Below are positions 17,231-25,450 of a stretch of DNA of 64,000 bases, piece after piece. The number at the start of each line of letters is the position of its first letter. Position 1 is the first letter of the stretch. The stretch covers positions 29,631 through 93,630 of the forward strand of contig CABVSR010000016.1 of the NCBI GenBank assembly GCA_902500995.1, in the 5' to 3' direction. The stretch comes from an uncultured Nitrospira sp. GTDB lineage: Bacteria > Nitrospirota > Nitrospiria > Nitrospirales > Nitrospiraceae. The position numbers and the translations under genes are program-made. The notes under the pieces were generated by a model that did no database searches, was not told the DNA's origin, and worked only from the letters and a program-made list of their open reading frames with translations.

Positions 17231-18193
17231 ATGTCTTCTAAGATGTCGGACGGAAGGATGATGCGAGACGGCCAGACGTTTTCCACACGACTCAACAATG
17301 TCGTGACCACAGAGCGGGAATTCGATGAGCTCGTCACCAAGTCGCTGCCGGAATTGTTGGACCGCGCGACGGGTCAGACCAAGCGCTTTCTCCGTGAAAC
17401 GAATCAATGGGGCGACGACATCACGCATGAAAAACTCGCGCTTCGCTGGGGCTACGAATTGGTGGAGCGGTTTGTGGTGTTCGGCCGCACTGAGGTGCCC
17501 TGCCGGCCGTTTTTTCTGTTGGACAGCCTGATCGCGAAATCGTTCAGCCAGCCGGATCCCCTTTGCTACCACAAGGAATTGCTGACGCCGGTGGGCCGGT
17601 TTCTCGACGGCCTGGCTTCGCGAGCTGTCGTGAGCCGCGATGCGCTGATCGCGCTGTTTTATCACTTTTACGGCTTCAGTCAGGCCCATGTGGTGAAGCT
17701 GCTGGGTTTTGGGCAGGCGGAAAGCCAGCGGGTGTACAAGAACTACGAACGGTGGCGCCAATCGGGCTGGCAACGCACCATGAACGAAACCGGCTTGAGC
17801 GGCTCTGACATCGACATCCTGGAACAGGAATTGCGCACCAGGCCCGACCACCTCAATAACGAAGTGGACCGCTTGATGCCCGTCCTGCAATCGCATTATC
17901 GAAAGAGCGAACCGGAACATTATCCCTGCTTGACCGAACAAAAGTGGGGGCAACTATTTCACGATGACTACGGCCACGATTACCGCGTCTGGCATCTGGC
18001 GTTTTGCCGCGAGTGTTTCCTCGGAGTGGCGGATCGCCGGCAAGCCGAAGTCAGCAGCGGGTTGAAGCCGCAAGTCAATCTCCATATACATCCGCTGAAG
18101 AAGGGAGGCGTGTTAGCGCTCTTCGGAGGCGATCGGGGAGGACGGCACCATGGAAACACCAGAGCTCAACGACTATCGCGCACATCTGCTTGA
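17231..18193 (+). CDS. Sigma-region-4-like HTH protein, unknown function
   Basis: No named family recognised. About 320 residues. The central part, VVSRDALIALFYHFYGFSQA followed by HVVKLLGFGQAESQRVYKNY, has the spacing and hydrophobic pattern of a sigma-70 region 4 helix-turn-helix (a helix, a GFSQAHVVKLLGF turn, then a recognition helix). Upstream helical sequence (ELLDRATGQTKRFLRETNQW, EKLALRWGYELVERFVVFGR) could be a region-2-like or regulatory domain. A C-terminal part has paired cysteines (AFCRECFLG). The 3' end overlaps the next gene by 44 bases, implying tight coupling. Several ATGs compete as start; 17231 is chosen because sequence before it (from TTG 17156) is poor coding. The sigma-like role is an inference from one motif. 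Confidence 0.6.
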   Translation: MSSKMSDGRMMRDGQTFSTRLNNVVTTEREFDELVTKSLPELLDRATGQTKRFLRETNQWGDDITHEKLALRWGYELVERFVVFGRTEVPCRPFFLLDSLIAKSFSQPDPLCYHKELLTPVGRFLDGLASRAVVSRDALIALFYHFYGFSQAHVVKLLGFGQAESQRVYKNYERWRQSGWQRTMNETGLSGSDIDILEQELRTRPDHLNNEVDRLMPVLQSHYRKSEPEHYPCLTEQKWGQLFHDDYGHDYRVWHLAFCRECFLGVADRRQAEVSSGLKPQVNLHIHPLKKGGVLALFGGDRGGRHHGNTRAQRLSRTSA

Positions 18194-19451
18194 CGCGCTG
18201 GACGACCAGCCGCAGCGCGCGGCCGAAGAACGCCCTGGGTTTCTCCAGGTCCTGGTCAATCACGAGCGGATCGGCACGTTGAATTGCGCGCAGACCGATC
18301 CTTCCTTCGTCTATACGGCCCGCGAGCGCAGCATTCAGCACCTCGAACTCCGGAGCGAGTCCGGCATCCTGATCGGCGGTTGTGTCGCCCCCGAAGCCGG
18401 GCAAAAAAGCCTTCGCCTCCCCGTCGGCAAAGGGAGCCTCACCTTGCATGTGCAAAACCACTTCGACGGCGGATCGCTGCGGGTGCAGTACGAGGCCGCA
18501 CCTGGCTGGTGGTCCCATTTGGCCACGGCAATCGGCTTGCCGGCCGGCGCCGCAGTCGCCACCACTCAGGCGAACCCCGTCTGGTCCGTGACCACGGCCT
18601 TTGCCCAAGTCGTCCTGGCTGTCGGAGTCGTCGCCTTACTCGCTGAACGGATTCCTGCCTGGGTCGGCTCGGAAGATCGTGCCCATCAGCTGGAAGAAGA
18701 ATTGGCCGCGCGGCAATCGACACAGGACCAGATTGACCAGGTCCATCAGCAGCTCGCGCAACTCGTCGAAGCGCAATCGGCAGCCGTGGCCGTCTCGCGC
18801 GCAGAGCAGGATCGCGTGGCACAACTCAATACCCTCATCGACACCGTGGCTCATACCCAACAACGCCTCAACGCCCAGGTCGTCGCCGTACAGGAAGATC
18901 TCAAAACCGTCAAAACCGATGTCGCGCAGGAAGTGCAAACCGGCATGCGCGTGGCGGTCACTGCCGTCGAAGCCGACCGCGAACTAGTACGGCAGGATCT
19001 CCAGGCCGTGAAGTCGGTCAATGAGACCCTGGTGAAACAGGTCGCGTTATTGGAAAGCCGAAATCGAGAGTTGCATGCCCGTTTGGCCTTAACCTCGCTC
19101 GAGGTCGCCAAGGCCAATGCCTCGCCTAAACCCGCGGTCGTTGCGAAAAACGATCCGCCCAAGGAGACGCAGGCACCGACTGCGGTCCCGGTATCGGATA
19201 ACCTTCGCGAGGCCGACCGCCAAGCCTTCATGTTCTGGGTGGCCTTTCAAGACGGCACCACGGAAAAAAGCATTGAAGATCTGGTACAGGAACTCAACGG
19301 GATCAAGAAAGGGCCGATGAAGTCTGGGTGGTACTCGGTTGAAGTCAATCTGCCCAATCCGGAACCGCCGGACCGGTTTCTGGAGTCGGTCAAACGAGCC
19401 AAGATCGTAAAGTCGGTCGTGACGAGCAAAGCCATGCCCCCGGCGCAATAG
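18150..19451 (+). CDS. Single-pass membrane protein with long coiled coil
   Basis: A 433-residue protein of unrecognised family. Order: a soluble N-terminal domain (about 1-145; beta-rich, with VYTARERSIQHLELRSESGI and KSLRLPVGKGSLTLHVQNHF), one transmembrane helix (TAFAQVVLAVGVVALLAERI, about 148-167), a coiled coil of roughly 140 residues (HQLEEELAARQSTQDQIDQV to VKQVALLESRNRELHARLAL), a Pro/Lys linker, and a small C-terminal domain (QAFMFWVAFQDGTTEKSIED). With no signal peptide, the N-domain should be cytoplasmic and the coiled coil periplasmic. The gene begins inside the sigma-like gene, with GGAGGACGG before the ATG. This order resembles sigma/anti-sigma pairs, but no zinc-anti-sigma motif is present. 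Role unknown. Confidence 0.7.
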   Translation: METPELNDYRAHLLDALDDQPQRAAEERPGFLQVLVNHERIGTLNCAQTDPSFVYTARERSIQHLELRSESGILIGGCVAPEAGQKSLRLPVGKGSLTLHVQNHFDGGSLRVQYEAAPGWWSHLATAIGLPAGAAVATTQANPVWSVTTAFAQVVLAVGVVALLAERIPAWVGSEDRAHQLEEELAARQSTQDQIDQVHQQLAQLVEAQSAAVAVSRAEQDRVAQLNTLIDTVAHTQQRLNAQVVAVQEDLKTVKTDVAQEVQTGMRVAVTAVEADRELVRQDLQAVKSVNETLVKQVALLESRNRELHARLALTSLEVAKANASPKPAVVAKNDPPKETQAPTAVPVSDNLREADRQAFMFWVAFQDGTTEKSIEDLVQELNGIKKGPMKSGWYSVEVNLPNPEPPDRFLESVKRAKIVKSVVTSKAMPPAQ

Positions 19452-19583
19452 CCACGATCTCCTCTCAGCACATTCACCCGCTCGGCAGCAAAGCCGGTGC
19501 CTGCCTCCAGTGATGGAACCGCTCCCTGCCTCGCCGGGGATGTGCTGGCAATCATTCTCTCCGGACCCTATACAGGAGGGACC

Positions 19584-20825
19584 ATGTCCGATTTTCATCA
19601 GAACGGTCTCGTGACCGTGTTGCATCGCCTCGGCGGCTCCAACCTTGAGCAATTGGAAAAGGAGCTGGAGCGGCATGCGGCGTCGAACCCGATCGCCCTC
19701 GTCCTCCCTTCGCTCTATTCAGAGCTTGAAAATCCCGCGCTGAAACATATCGTCCAGGTATTGAAAGACATTCGCTACGTCAACGAGATCGTCATCTCGC
19801 TGGATCGCGCCTCGGCGCTGGAGTTCCGACTGGCCAAACAATTTTTTTCCATCCTGCCGCAACGAGTGCGCATCGTCTGGAACGACGGGACCGGTATTCA
19901 GGACATCCTGAAATTGCTGGCCCAAGCTGAGCTCGATACGGGATTGCAGGGAAAAGGGCGTGGCTGCTGGATGGCGTTCGGGTATGTGCTGGCGCGAGGC
20001 GAAAGCAACGTGATCGCGCTGCACGACTGCGACATTCTCAGCTACGATCGCGAATACCTCGCCAGACTCTGCTACCCGATCGTCAATACCAATCTGGGTT
20101 ACGAGTTCTGCAAGGGCTACTACAGCCGGGTCACGAATCGCCTTCACGGCCGGGTCACGCGACTCTATTTCACGCCGCTGATCCGCAGCCTCCAACAAGT
20201 GGCCGGCGCCCACCCGCTGCTGACCTTTCTCGATAGTTTCCGTTATCCGCTGGCGGGGGAGTTTGCGATGGTGCGGGACCTGGCCTGGATCAACCGGGTT
20301 CCCGGCGATTGGGGGTTGGAAGTCGGCGTGCTGTCCGAGATCTACCGCAACTGTGCCCTCAGGCGGATCTGTCAGGCGGATATTGCCGACGCCTATGAAC
20401 ACAAGCATCAGGGCCTGTCGGCGGACAACGCCGAGCAGGGACTTCAGAAGATGTGCGTGGACATTACGAAATCGCTGTTCCGGAATCTCGCGAGCGAAGG
20501 CGTCGTCCTGTCGGAGGGCGTGCTGAAGACGTTGCGCGCCACCTATCTCCAGTCGGCGCAGGAAGCCATTACACGCTATCAGAACGATGCCGCGATCAAC
20601 AGCTTGCAGTTCGACCGGCACGCCGAACGGATGGCCGTGGAGGTGTTTCTCAAAGGCATGAAGATCGCGACCGAGGCCTTCTTGGAAGACCCATTGGGCG
20701 TCCCGATGATCTCCAACTGGAGCCGCGTCACCGGCGCGATTCCCGACATATTCGAACGCCTGATCGGCGCCGTGGAGCGGGATCACGACTGGGATCCGGT
20801 GGGAGACCGGGTCGGCAAGGTATAG
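19584..20825 (+). CDS. GT81-like glucosyl-3-phosphoglycerate synthase
   Basis: Retaining GT-A-fold glycosyltransferase. In characterised relatives it joins glucose from an NDP-sugar to 3-phosphoglycerate, the first step to glucosylglycerate, a compatible solute. The 413 residues show an early nucleotide-binding strand (NPIALVLPSLYSELENPALK), a central ISLDRASALEFRLAKQFF, a GKGRGCWMAFGYVLARGESN segment and the metal/sugar motif ALHDCDILSYDREYL with DCD at 148-150. The C-terminal half contains PLAGEFAMVRDLAWINRVPG and GLEVGVLSEIYRNC, typical of this GpgS-like family. Start at ATG 19584 with AGGAGGG upstream; the longer frame from 19497 is not supported. A phosphatase partner (GpgP) is not adjacent. 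Substrate assignment is by resemblance. Confidence 0.72.
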   Translation: MSDFHQNGLVTVLHRLGGSNLEQLEKELERHAASNPIALVLPSLYSELENPALKHIVQVLKDIRYVNEIVISLDRASALEFRLAKQFFSILPQRVRIVWNDGTGIQDILKLLAQAELDTGLQGKGRGCWMAFGYVLARGESNVIALHDCDILSYDREYLARLCYPIVNTNLGYEFCKGYYSRVTNRLHGRVTRLYFTPLIRSLQQVAGAHPLLTFLDSFRYPLAGEFAMVRDLAWINRVPGDWGLEVGVLSEIYRNCALRRICQADIADAYEHKHQGLSADNAEQGLQKMCVDITKSLFRNLASEGVVLSEGVLKTLRATYLQSAQEAITRYQNDAAINSLQFDRHAERMAVEVFLKGMKIATEAFLEDPLGVPMISNWSRVTGAIPDIFERLIGAVERDHDWDPVGDRVGKV

Positions 20826-20842
20826 ACGTCAGTGCCTCCGTC

Positions 20843-21010
20843 CTAGCTTTTCAACGCTCCGCGTCTTCCGCTCAAAGCGATCACGAGCACGATCAAGAGC
20901 AGAAGTCCCAGCCCGCCCGAAGGATAGTACCCCCAACTGCCGCTGTAGGGCCAAGTCGGCAGCACGCCCACCAGCAACAGAATCAGTATCACCAGAACAA
21001 TGTTCGGCAT
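20843..21010 (-). CDS. DUF3309 membrane micro-protein
   Basis: A 55-residue hydrophobic protein: MPNIVLVILILLLVGVLPTW, then a Trp/Tyr/Gly-rich middle PYSGSWGYYPSGGLG, then a second hydrophobic stretch LLLLIVLVIALSGR. This pattern (LPTWP, SGxWGYxPSGGLGLLL) is the DUF3309 family, small inner-membrane proteins often seen in stress or biofilm contexts but without a known mechanism. The ATG at 21010 has AAAGGAG 8 bases before it; an earlier ATG adds 11 non-conserved residues. It converges on the glycosyltransferase gene. Confidence 0.8.
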   Translation of the reverse strand: MPNIVLVILILLLVGVLPTWPYSGSWGYYPSGGLGLLLLIVLVIALSGRRGALKS

Positions 21011-21366
21011 GGAAGGCTCCTTTCGTTGAGATAGCCATCTCAACGCTACGTGGAAACGAGATGGCAGGAGACTGGGGATGTCCCTTGGAGAGCCGTCAAT
21101 GAACCCAAGGCATGCGGTGTTGGGGCGGGCGCGTCTCGAGCGGTTTAGAGCGGGCGGATGAACGTGCTGCTCGGCTCGGATGAACCCTCATGGCAGATTG
21201 GATGGCGCCGTAAAACTGATTACCTGCCGCTTGCTTGGGCAGCAAAATGGAGCCCCGGCTGTTCGCGCGGCTTCCTAATTATCGACCGAAGCATTGACGG
21301 ACAGATTGATTGAAATCGAAGACCAATGATTCCGAGCGCATTCGGCGTGGGCAGAGCTGAGAGTTC

Positions 21367-21420
21367 CTACCCCTTCCCCCTTCTGCGCGCACACCCGTGG
21401 CATCGCAGGCGATGTACTTA
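21367..21420 (-). repeat. Diverged left copy of the 25241-gene 3' end (att-like)
   Basis: 54 bases that align to 25241-25292 in the same orientation with three substitutions and two single-C insertions. They correspond to the last 17 codons plus stop of the small gene at 25241-25435. The indels break the reading frame, so this copy is a relic. Direct copies of a gene 3' end flanking foreign-looking DNA are the usual footprint of site-specific integration into that 3' end. Confidence 0.75.
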
Positions 21421-21537
21421 TTCGAAAGGCCCAAATTGCGACTGAGTGCGATTTATTGCGCTAGGCCATGAAATAAAGGGGAGGTGGCCAGAAACGCTCG
21501 GGCTTGATTACGACCATTTAGGACCAAATTTAACCTG

Positions 21538-21561
21538 AAACCGTGACCAAAACCGTGACAA
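21538..21561 (+). repeat. 12-bp tandem duplication
   Basis: The unit AAACCGTGACCA at 21538-21549 is followed at once by AAACCGTGACAA at 21550-21561, one mismatch. It lies in the non-coding left part of the island, 118 bases inside the relic repeat. Recombinase-binding arm sites can look like this, but nothing else supports such a role. Confidence 0.4.
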
Positions 21562-21971
21562 AGAAACTACTTAGAAGGTGAGGAGTATTTCTCATCTGTA
21601 GTACAGAATGGCTCCGCGAGCATCCGACCAGACCTTGAGATTTGAATTGCCGTAACTCGCCTATCTTCCAGGCAGACCTCCCCAAGTGAACCTTAAAGCC
21701 GAGGAGACATGCACGCAGTCTTCCTAAACACTGGGAGGATAGTATTTTGGGACCTCACAGGAACATCCACCTCATAACCGCAATGAATAGGGGAGTAACA
21801 ACCCAAGCATCTTTCATTTCGCATATCTTAGCGACATTCCAATATGAAGCTGCACGTTTAGAAGTCCCTTGCACGCATAGATTTCTGGCAGCCCTTCACG
21901 TATCCTGCGAGTCCATTTCCTAGACTGTGGGGCACTGCTCGCCATACCACCAGGTCTCATACAGGTGCAGG

Positions 21972-24824
21972 ATGACCTCTCAAGACATAATCAGCCTAAA
22001 AGTATTCATCAGCTATAGCCATGATTCTGCAGAGCACATGAGTCGAGTTTTGAGGTTGGCCGACCGACTTCGTGCCGATGGGATCGACTGCGAACTTGAT
22101 CAATATGAGGAATCCCCGCCAGAAGGGTGGCCAAAGTGGGCACGCAGGAAGGTGATGGAGTCCGAATATGTCCTAGTGGCATGCACGGAAACCTATTTAC
22201 GCCGCTTCGATGGTAAAGAGGATCCGGGAAAAGGCCGCGGAGTCAAATGGGAGGGTGCGATTTTGACCCAGGAACTCTATGAGGCAGACGGACGGAACCA
22301 AAAATTCATCCCAGTAGTCTTTTCTGCGGACGAGCTCCAATATGTACCGATCGAACTCCGAGGAACAACGCACTATATTTTGTCCGTTGAAGCAGATTTC
22401 GACAAACTTTACCGACGTCTTACTAATCAACCACTAATCACAAGACCACAATTGGGGCAGCTGAAACGCCTACCTTCTCGCGAGCAGAAAGCGGAGTTTT
22501 CAGCTAGCCCTTGGAATGTGCCCTATCGACGTAACCCTCTATTCACTGGACGAGACACCGAGCTGAAGACGTTGCGCCAGACTCTCGAGTCAAAGGGAGT
22601 CGCCGTATGCACGGGACTCGGCGGAATGGGCAAAACGCAGACAGCAGTCGAATATGCCTACCGCTATCGCGAGCAATATTCCGGAGTGTTATGGGCTCGC
22701 ATGGAGACACGCGAGTCAGCGATCTCTGATTTTGTAGCTATTGCCTACGTACTGAATCTGCAAGAGAGGCATTTTAAAGATCAGACGCGTATCGTTTCTG
22801 CAGTCAAGAATTGGATAGCAACCCATAGCCAAGTGCTTCTCATTCTCGATAATGCGGATGACTTGCAGATAACGGAGGAATTCATCCCGACGGGCAAAAT
22901 CGGTCACATCCTACTGACTAGCCGAGCATACGCAACGAACTCAATTGGTCCCGCAATCGAGATCGACCGCATTGCGCAAGCGCAGGCAGTGCAGTTCTTG
23001 TTGCGTCGGGGAAGGATTACCGCTCTAGACGGACTAGTAGAGCATGCCAGCAAGAGTGATCAGGAAGCAGCAAATGAGATTACGGCCTTCTTGGATGGTC
23101 TACCACTAGCTCTCGACCAAGCAGGTGCCTATCTCGAAGAAACCGGCTGCGGGTTGGCCGGGTACCTCGTTTTGTACAAAGACAAAGCGATGGACCTTCT
23201 TAAATACCGGGGTGCAACATCTGATCATCCAGACCCAGTCGCCACCACTTGGCGACTTTCATTCGACAGAGTGAAAGCCGCACATCCAGCAGCGAGCGAA
23301 CTCTTGTGTCTGTGCGCGTTTCTTCATCCTGAGGAGATTCCTGAAGAATTGATAACGAATGGTGCGACAGAACTCGGCCACATCCTCGGCGCTGCCGCAG
23401 CAAAGCCAGCTGAGTTGAATAAAGTCATTGCAGAATGCCTAAAATTTTCCCTCCTGCACCGCGATCCAATCAGGCAGACGCTCGAAATTCATCGACTAGT
23501 CCAAGAAGTCGTCCGAACGGGAATTGACGAAACAACACAACGACAATGGGTGGAACGCTTGGTACGGGCCCTCAATATATCGTTTCCGAAAATTGAGCTG
23601 GCAACGTGGCCTCAATGCGAGCGACTTATCCCTCATATCGTTGCTGTGACGGCCTCTATTGCGCGATGGAAGCTCAATTCTCCTGGGGTTGACAGGTTAT
23701 TTAACCAAGCGGGGCAGTACCTAGTCGAACGGGCACGCTACACGGAGGCAGAGCCGTTTTTACGGCGAAGCGTGGCAACTCGAGAGGAGCTGTTGGGAAA
23801 AGAGCACCCGGATGTGGCGATCGCCCTGAACAACCTTGCAATGGTTATTTACACCCAAGGTCGCTATGTGGAAGTGGAGCCCCTCCACCTTTTAAGCTTA
23901 AAGATTCGGGAAAATGCGTTTGGAGCCGAACATCCAGATGTTGCAGCGACCCTAAACAACCTCGCATCTCTTTACCGTTCCCAAGGCCGCTATCCAGAGG
24001 TGGAACCGCTCTACCGGCGCAGCTTGAAGATTCGGGAGGAGACGCTAGGGAAAGAGCATCCGGATGTAGCCCAAAGTCTTAACAATCTTGCGTCCTTTTA
24101 TGACTCCCAAGGCCGTGGTGCGGAGGCAGAACCGCTACTCAAACGAAGCTTAATGATTTGGGAAAAGGTTTTTGGAAAAGAGCATCGAGAAGTGGCACGA
24201 TGCCTAAACAATCTCGCGGAACTGTATCGTCGCCAGGGCCGCCATGCAGAGGCAGAATCCCTTTATCAGCGAAGCTTAGAGATTAGAGAGAATTTACTAG
24301 GCAAAGAGCATCCGGATGTGGCGATCGTCCTGAATAACCTCGCGTTGCTCTATCACGCCCAAGGGCACCATGCAGAGGTGGAAAGCCTATATCAGCGAAG
24401 CTTGGCGATTCGAGAGAAGGCACTAGGCCCTGAGCATCCGGATGTGGCTTATAGCCTAAACAATCTCGCGGAATTGTATCGTGCGCGAAGACGCCATACA
24501 GAGGCAGAGCCGCTTTATCAGCGAAGCTTAGCGATTCGAGAAAAGATACTGGGAAGAGAGCATCCTGAAGTCGCACAAAGTCTGAACAATCTCGCGGAAC
24601 TGTATCGTGTCCAGGGGCGCCATACAGAGGCAGAGCCGCTTTATCAGCAGAGTATAGCAATTGTAGACAATTCCCAAGGCACGGAACATCTGGACGTGGC
24701 GAGAGTGCTTGAAAATTATGCCACATTACTTAAGCAGATGAATAGGATAGATGAGGGGAATCAATTAATGGAGCGCGCAAGCAGAATTAGAAACATGCGT
24801 CTCCGAGGCGAGTCCGACAAATAA
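21972..24824 (+). CDS. SEFIR-NB-ARC-TPR STAND protein, candidate defence sensor
   Basis: A 950-residue STAND NTPase with three parts. Residues 8-150 are a SEFIR domain (TIR-like): KVFISYSHDSAEHMSRVLRL, DGIDCELDQYEESPPEGWPK, VLVACTETYLRRFDGK and GVKWEGAILTQELYE. Residues about 185-500 are an NB-ARC ATPase: the entry motif NPLFTGRDTELKTLRQTLES, P-loop GLGGMGKTQ (215-223), Walker B VLLILDNADDL (288-298), sensor ILLTSR (313-318) and GLPLALDQAG (376-385). Residues 589-924 are eight 42-residue kinesin-light-chain-type TPRs plus a partial ninth. Such architectures occur in bacterial antiphage or cell-suicide sensors, where TPRs sense a ligand and the effector domain acts. That role is inferred. Start at ATG 21972; base composition is AT-richer than neighbours and the gene is alone in a putative island. 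Confidence 0.9.
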   Translation: MTSQDIISLKVFISYSHDSAEHMSRVLRLADRLRADGIDCELDQYEESPPEGWPKWARRKVMESEYVLVACTETYLRRFDGKEDPGKGRGVKWEGAILTQELYEADGRNQKFIPVVFSADELQYVPIELRGTTHYILSVEADFDKLYRRLTNQPLITRPQLGQLKRLPSREQKAEFSASPWNVPYRRNPLFTGRDTELKTLRQTLESKGVAVCTGLGGMGKTQTAVEYAYRYREQYSGVLWARMETRESAISDFVAIAYVLNLQERHFKDQTRIVSAVKNWIATHSQVLLILDNADDLQITEEFIPTGKIGHILLTSRAYATNSIGPAIEIDRIAQAQAVQFLLRRGRITALDGLVEHASKSDQEAANEITAFLDGLPLALDQAGAYLEETGCGLAGYLVLYKDKAMDLLKYRGATSDHPDPVATTWRLSFDRVKAAHPAASELLCLCAFLHPEEIPEELITNGATELGHILGAAAAKPAELNKVIAECLKFSLLHRDPIRQTLEIHRLVQEVVRTGIDETTQRQWVERLVRALNISFPKIELATWPQCERLIPHIVAVTASIARWKLNSPGVDRLFNQAGQYLVERARYTEAEPFLRRSVATREELLGKEHPDVAIALNNLAMVIYTQGRYVEVEPLHLLSLKIRENAFGAEHPDVAATLNNLASLYRSQGRYPEVEPLYRRSLKIREETLGKEHPDVAQSLNNLASFYDSQGRGAEAEPLLKRSLMIWEKVFGKEHREVARCLNNLAELYRRQGRHAEAESLYQRSLEIRENLLGKEHPDVAIVLNNLALLYHAQGHHAEVESLYQRSLAIREKALGPEHPDVAYSLNNLAELYRARRRHTEAEPLYQRSLAIREKILGREHPEVAQSLNNLAELYRVQGRHTEAEPLYQQSIAIVDNSQGTEHLDVARVLENYATLLKQMNRIDEGNQLMERASRIRNMRLRGESDK
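23736..24743 (+). repeat. Eight tandem 126-bp TPR-coding units
   Basis: Eight in-frame units of exactly 126 bp begin at 23736, 23862, 23988, 24114, 24240, 24366, 24492 and 24618, each coding a 42-residue TPR with the shared core LGKEHPDVA followed by LNNLA. Neighbouring units are close at the DNA level (for example TATCAGCGAAGCTTAG occurs in several), which favours unit gain and loss by recombination. A partial ninth unit follows. Confidence 0.9.
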
Positions 24825-25240
24825 GACGCTCTTGAGCAATAGCGTGGTTGATCTCCCCGACTTTGATCAGCATCATCTCGCAGTTTGTGCAATTCACGAC
24901 CCTGTTGGTCATCAGTCAGGGCAACTAAGAGTCCGCCGAGCTCATGGAGAGTAAAAATGTTTTCAGGCAAGGCTTCCGTCCTACTTTGACCATATAGATC
25001 AAGTGAAGCGGGGGCTACGCCCCCGATCCCCTCGGCCGTCCGGTCCGAAGGATCCAGTATCGTTGCTAGATTTTTGTGAAGACCTGTTTTAGGTAGCGAC
25101 AGGAATATTGATTCGAGCAGAAAGAATCGAGACGAACGGTCTAGTCCACGCCGTTGTAGCAATAGCGGAACTGCGAGAGCAGTCTAAATTGAAGTCCGGA
25201 ACTCAGCGCGCCTTCAGTCGGGAGCGAACCTGAAAAATTG
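24825..25240. other. Non-coding right part of the island, with a hairpin
   Basis: 416 bases between the STAND gene and the right repeat. A perfect hairpin, CGGGGGC (25009-25015), loop TAC, GCCCCCG (25019-25025), is the only clear structure; it has no T-tract. A minus-strand frame from 25162 runs into the STAND gene's 3' end and has no ribosome-binding site or recognisable motif, so it is not called. No integrase remnant was recognised. Confidence 0.5.
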
Positions 25241-25292
25241 CTACCCCTTCCCCTTCTGCGCAAACACCGTCGCATCGCAGGCGATGTACTTA
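25241..25292 (-). repeat. Right copy of the att-like direct repeat (intact gene end)
   Basis: The last 17 codons and stop of the small gene, matching the relic at 21367-21420. This copy keeps the reading frame, so the target gene was preserved after integration. The two copies enclose about 3.8 kb containing only the STAND gene. Confidence 0.7.
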
Positions 25293-25435
25293 ATCTGCTT
25301 CATCGGCACGATGATGACTTCCTTGGCCGAGTCCACTTCGAGCACTTCCATATCCTCGCTGATCGTGTGGCGAATCGCATCCTTGACCAGCAGTTCCTGA
25401 TTGTCGGCAAACACGACTTTCACCCAATATTGCAC
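25241..25435 (-). CDS. Small conserved-looking protein, unknown function
   Basis: A 64-residue protein starting with GTG at 25435 (AAGGAG lies 13 bases upstream). It is a compact beta-rich sequence without signal or membrane segment: VQYWVKVVFADNQELLVKDA, SEDMEVLEVDSAKEVIIVPM, then KQIKYIACDATVFAQKGKG. The pattern suggests a small SH3/OB-like barrel, but no family is recognised. It starts 15 bases after the proC stop on the same strand, so it is probably the second gene of a proC operon. Its 3' end is also present as a degraded copy at 21367-21420, marking it as the likely integration target of the island. Function is unknown. Confidence 0.7.
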   Translation of the reverse strand: MQYWVKVVFADNQELLVKDAIRHTISEDMEVLEVDSAKEVIIVPMKQIKYIACDATVFAQKGKG

Positions 25436-25450
25436 GAGACGCGCTCCTTG

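Larger units (their letters stand above)
21011..21971. other. Long non-coding stretch at the left edge of an island
   Basis: About 960 bases without a convincing gene on either strand. It holds the relic copy of a gene 3' end at 21367-21420, a 12-bp tandem duplication at 21538-21561 and AT-richer sequence from about 21420 onward that differs from the GC-rich flank. No RNA gene, integrase or transposase fragment was recognised. The change in base composition near 21420 is consistent with an insertion junction. Confidence 0.6.

Noticed and set aside
21972..22430. Calling the N-terminus a plain TIR domain
   Set aside because: The ISYSHDSAEH, ELDQYEESPP and TYLRRF elements fit SEFIR better; TIR and SEFIR are related, so the difference is one of subfamily.
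24761..25162. 133-codon minus-strand frame at the end of the STAND gene
   Set aside because: It runs into the STAND coding end, has no ribosome-binding site and no motif. Parts looked protein-like, but not enough to call.
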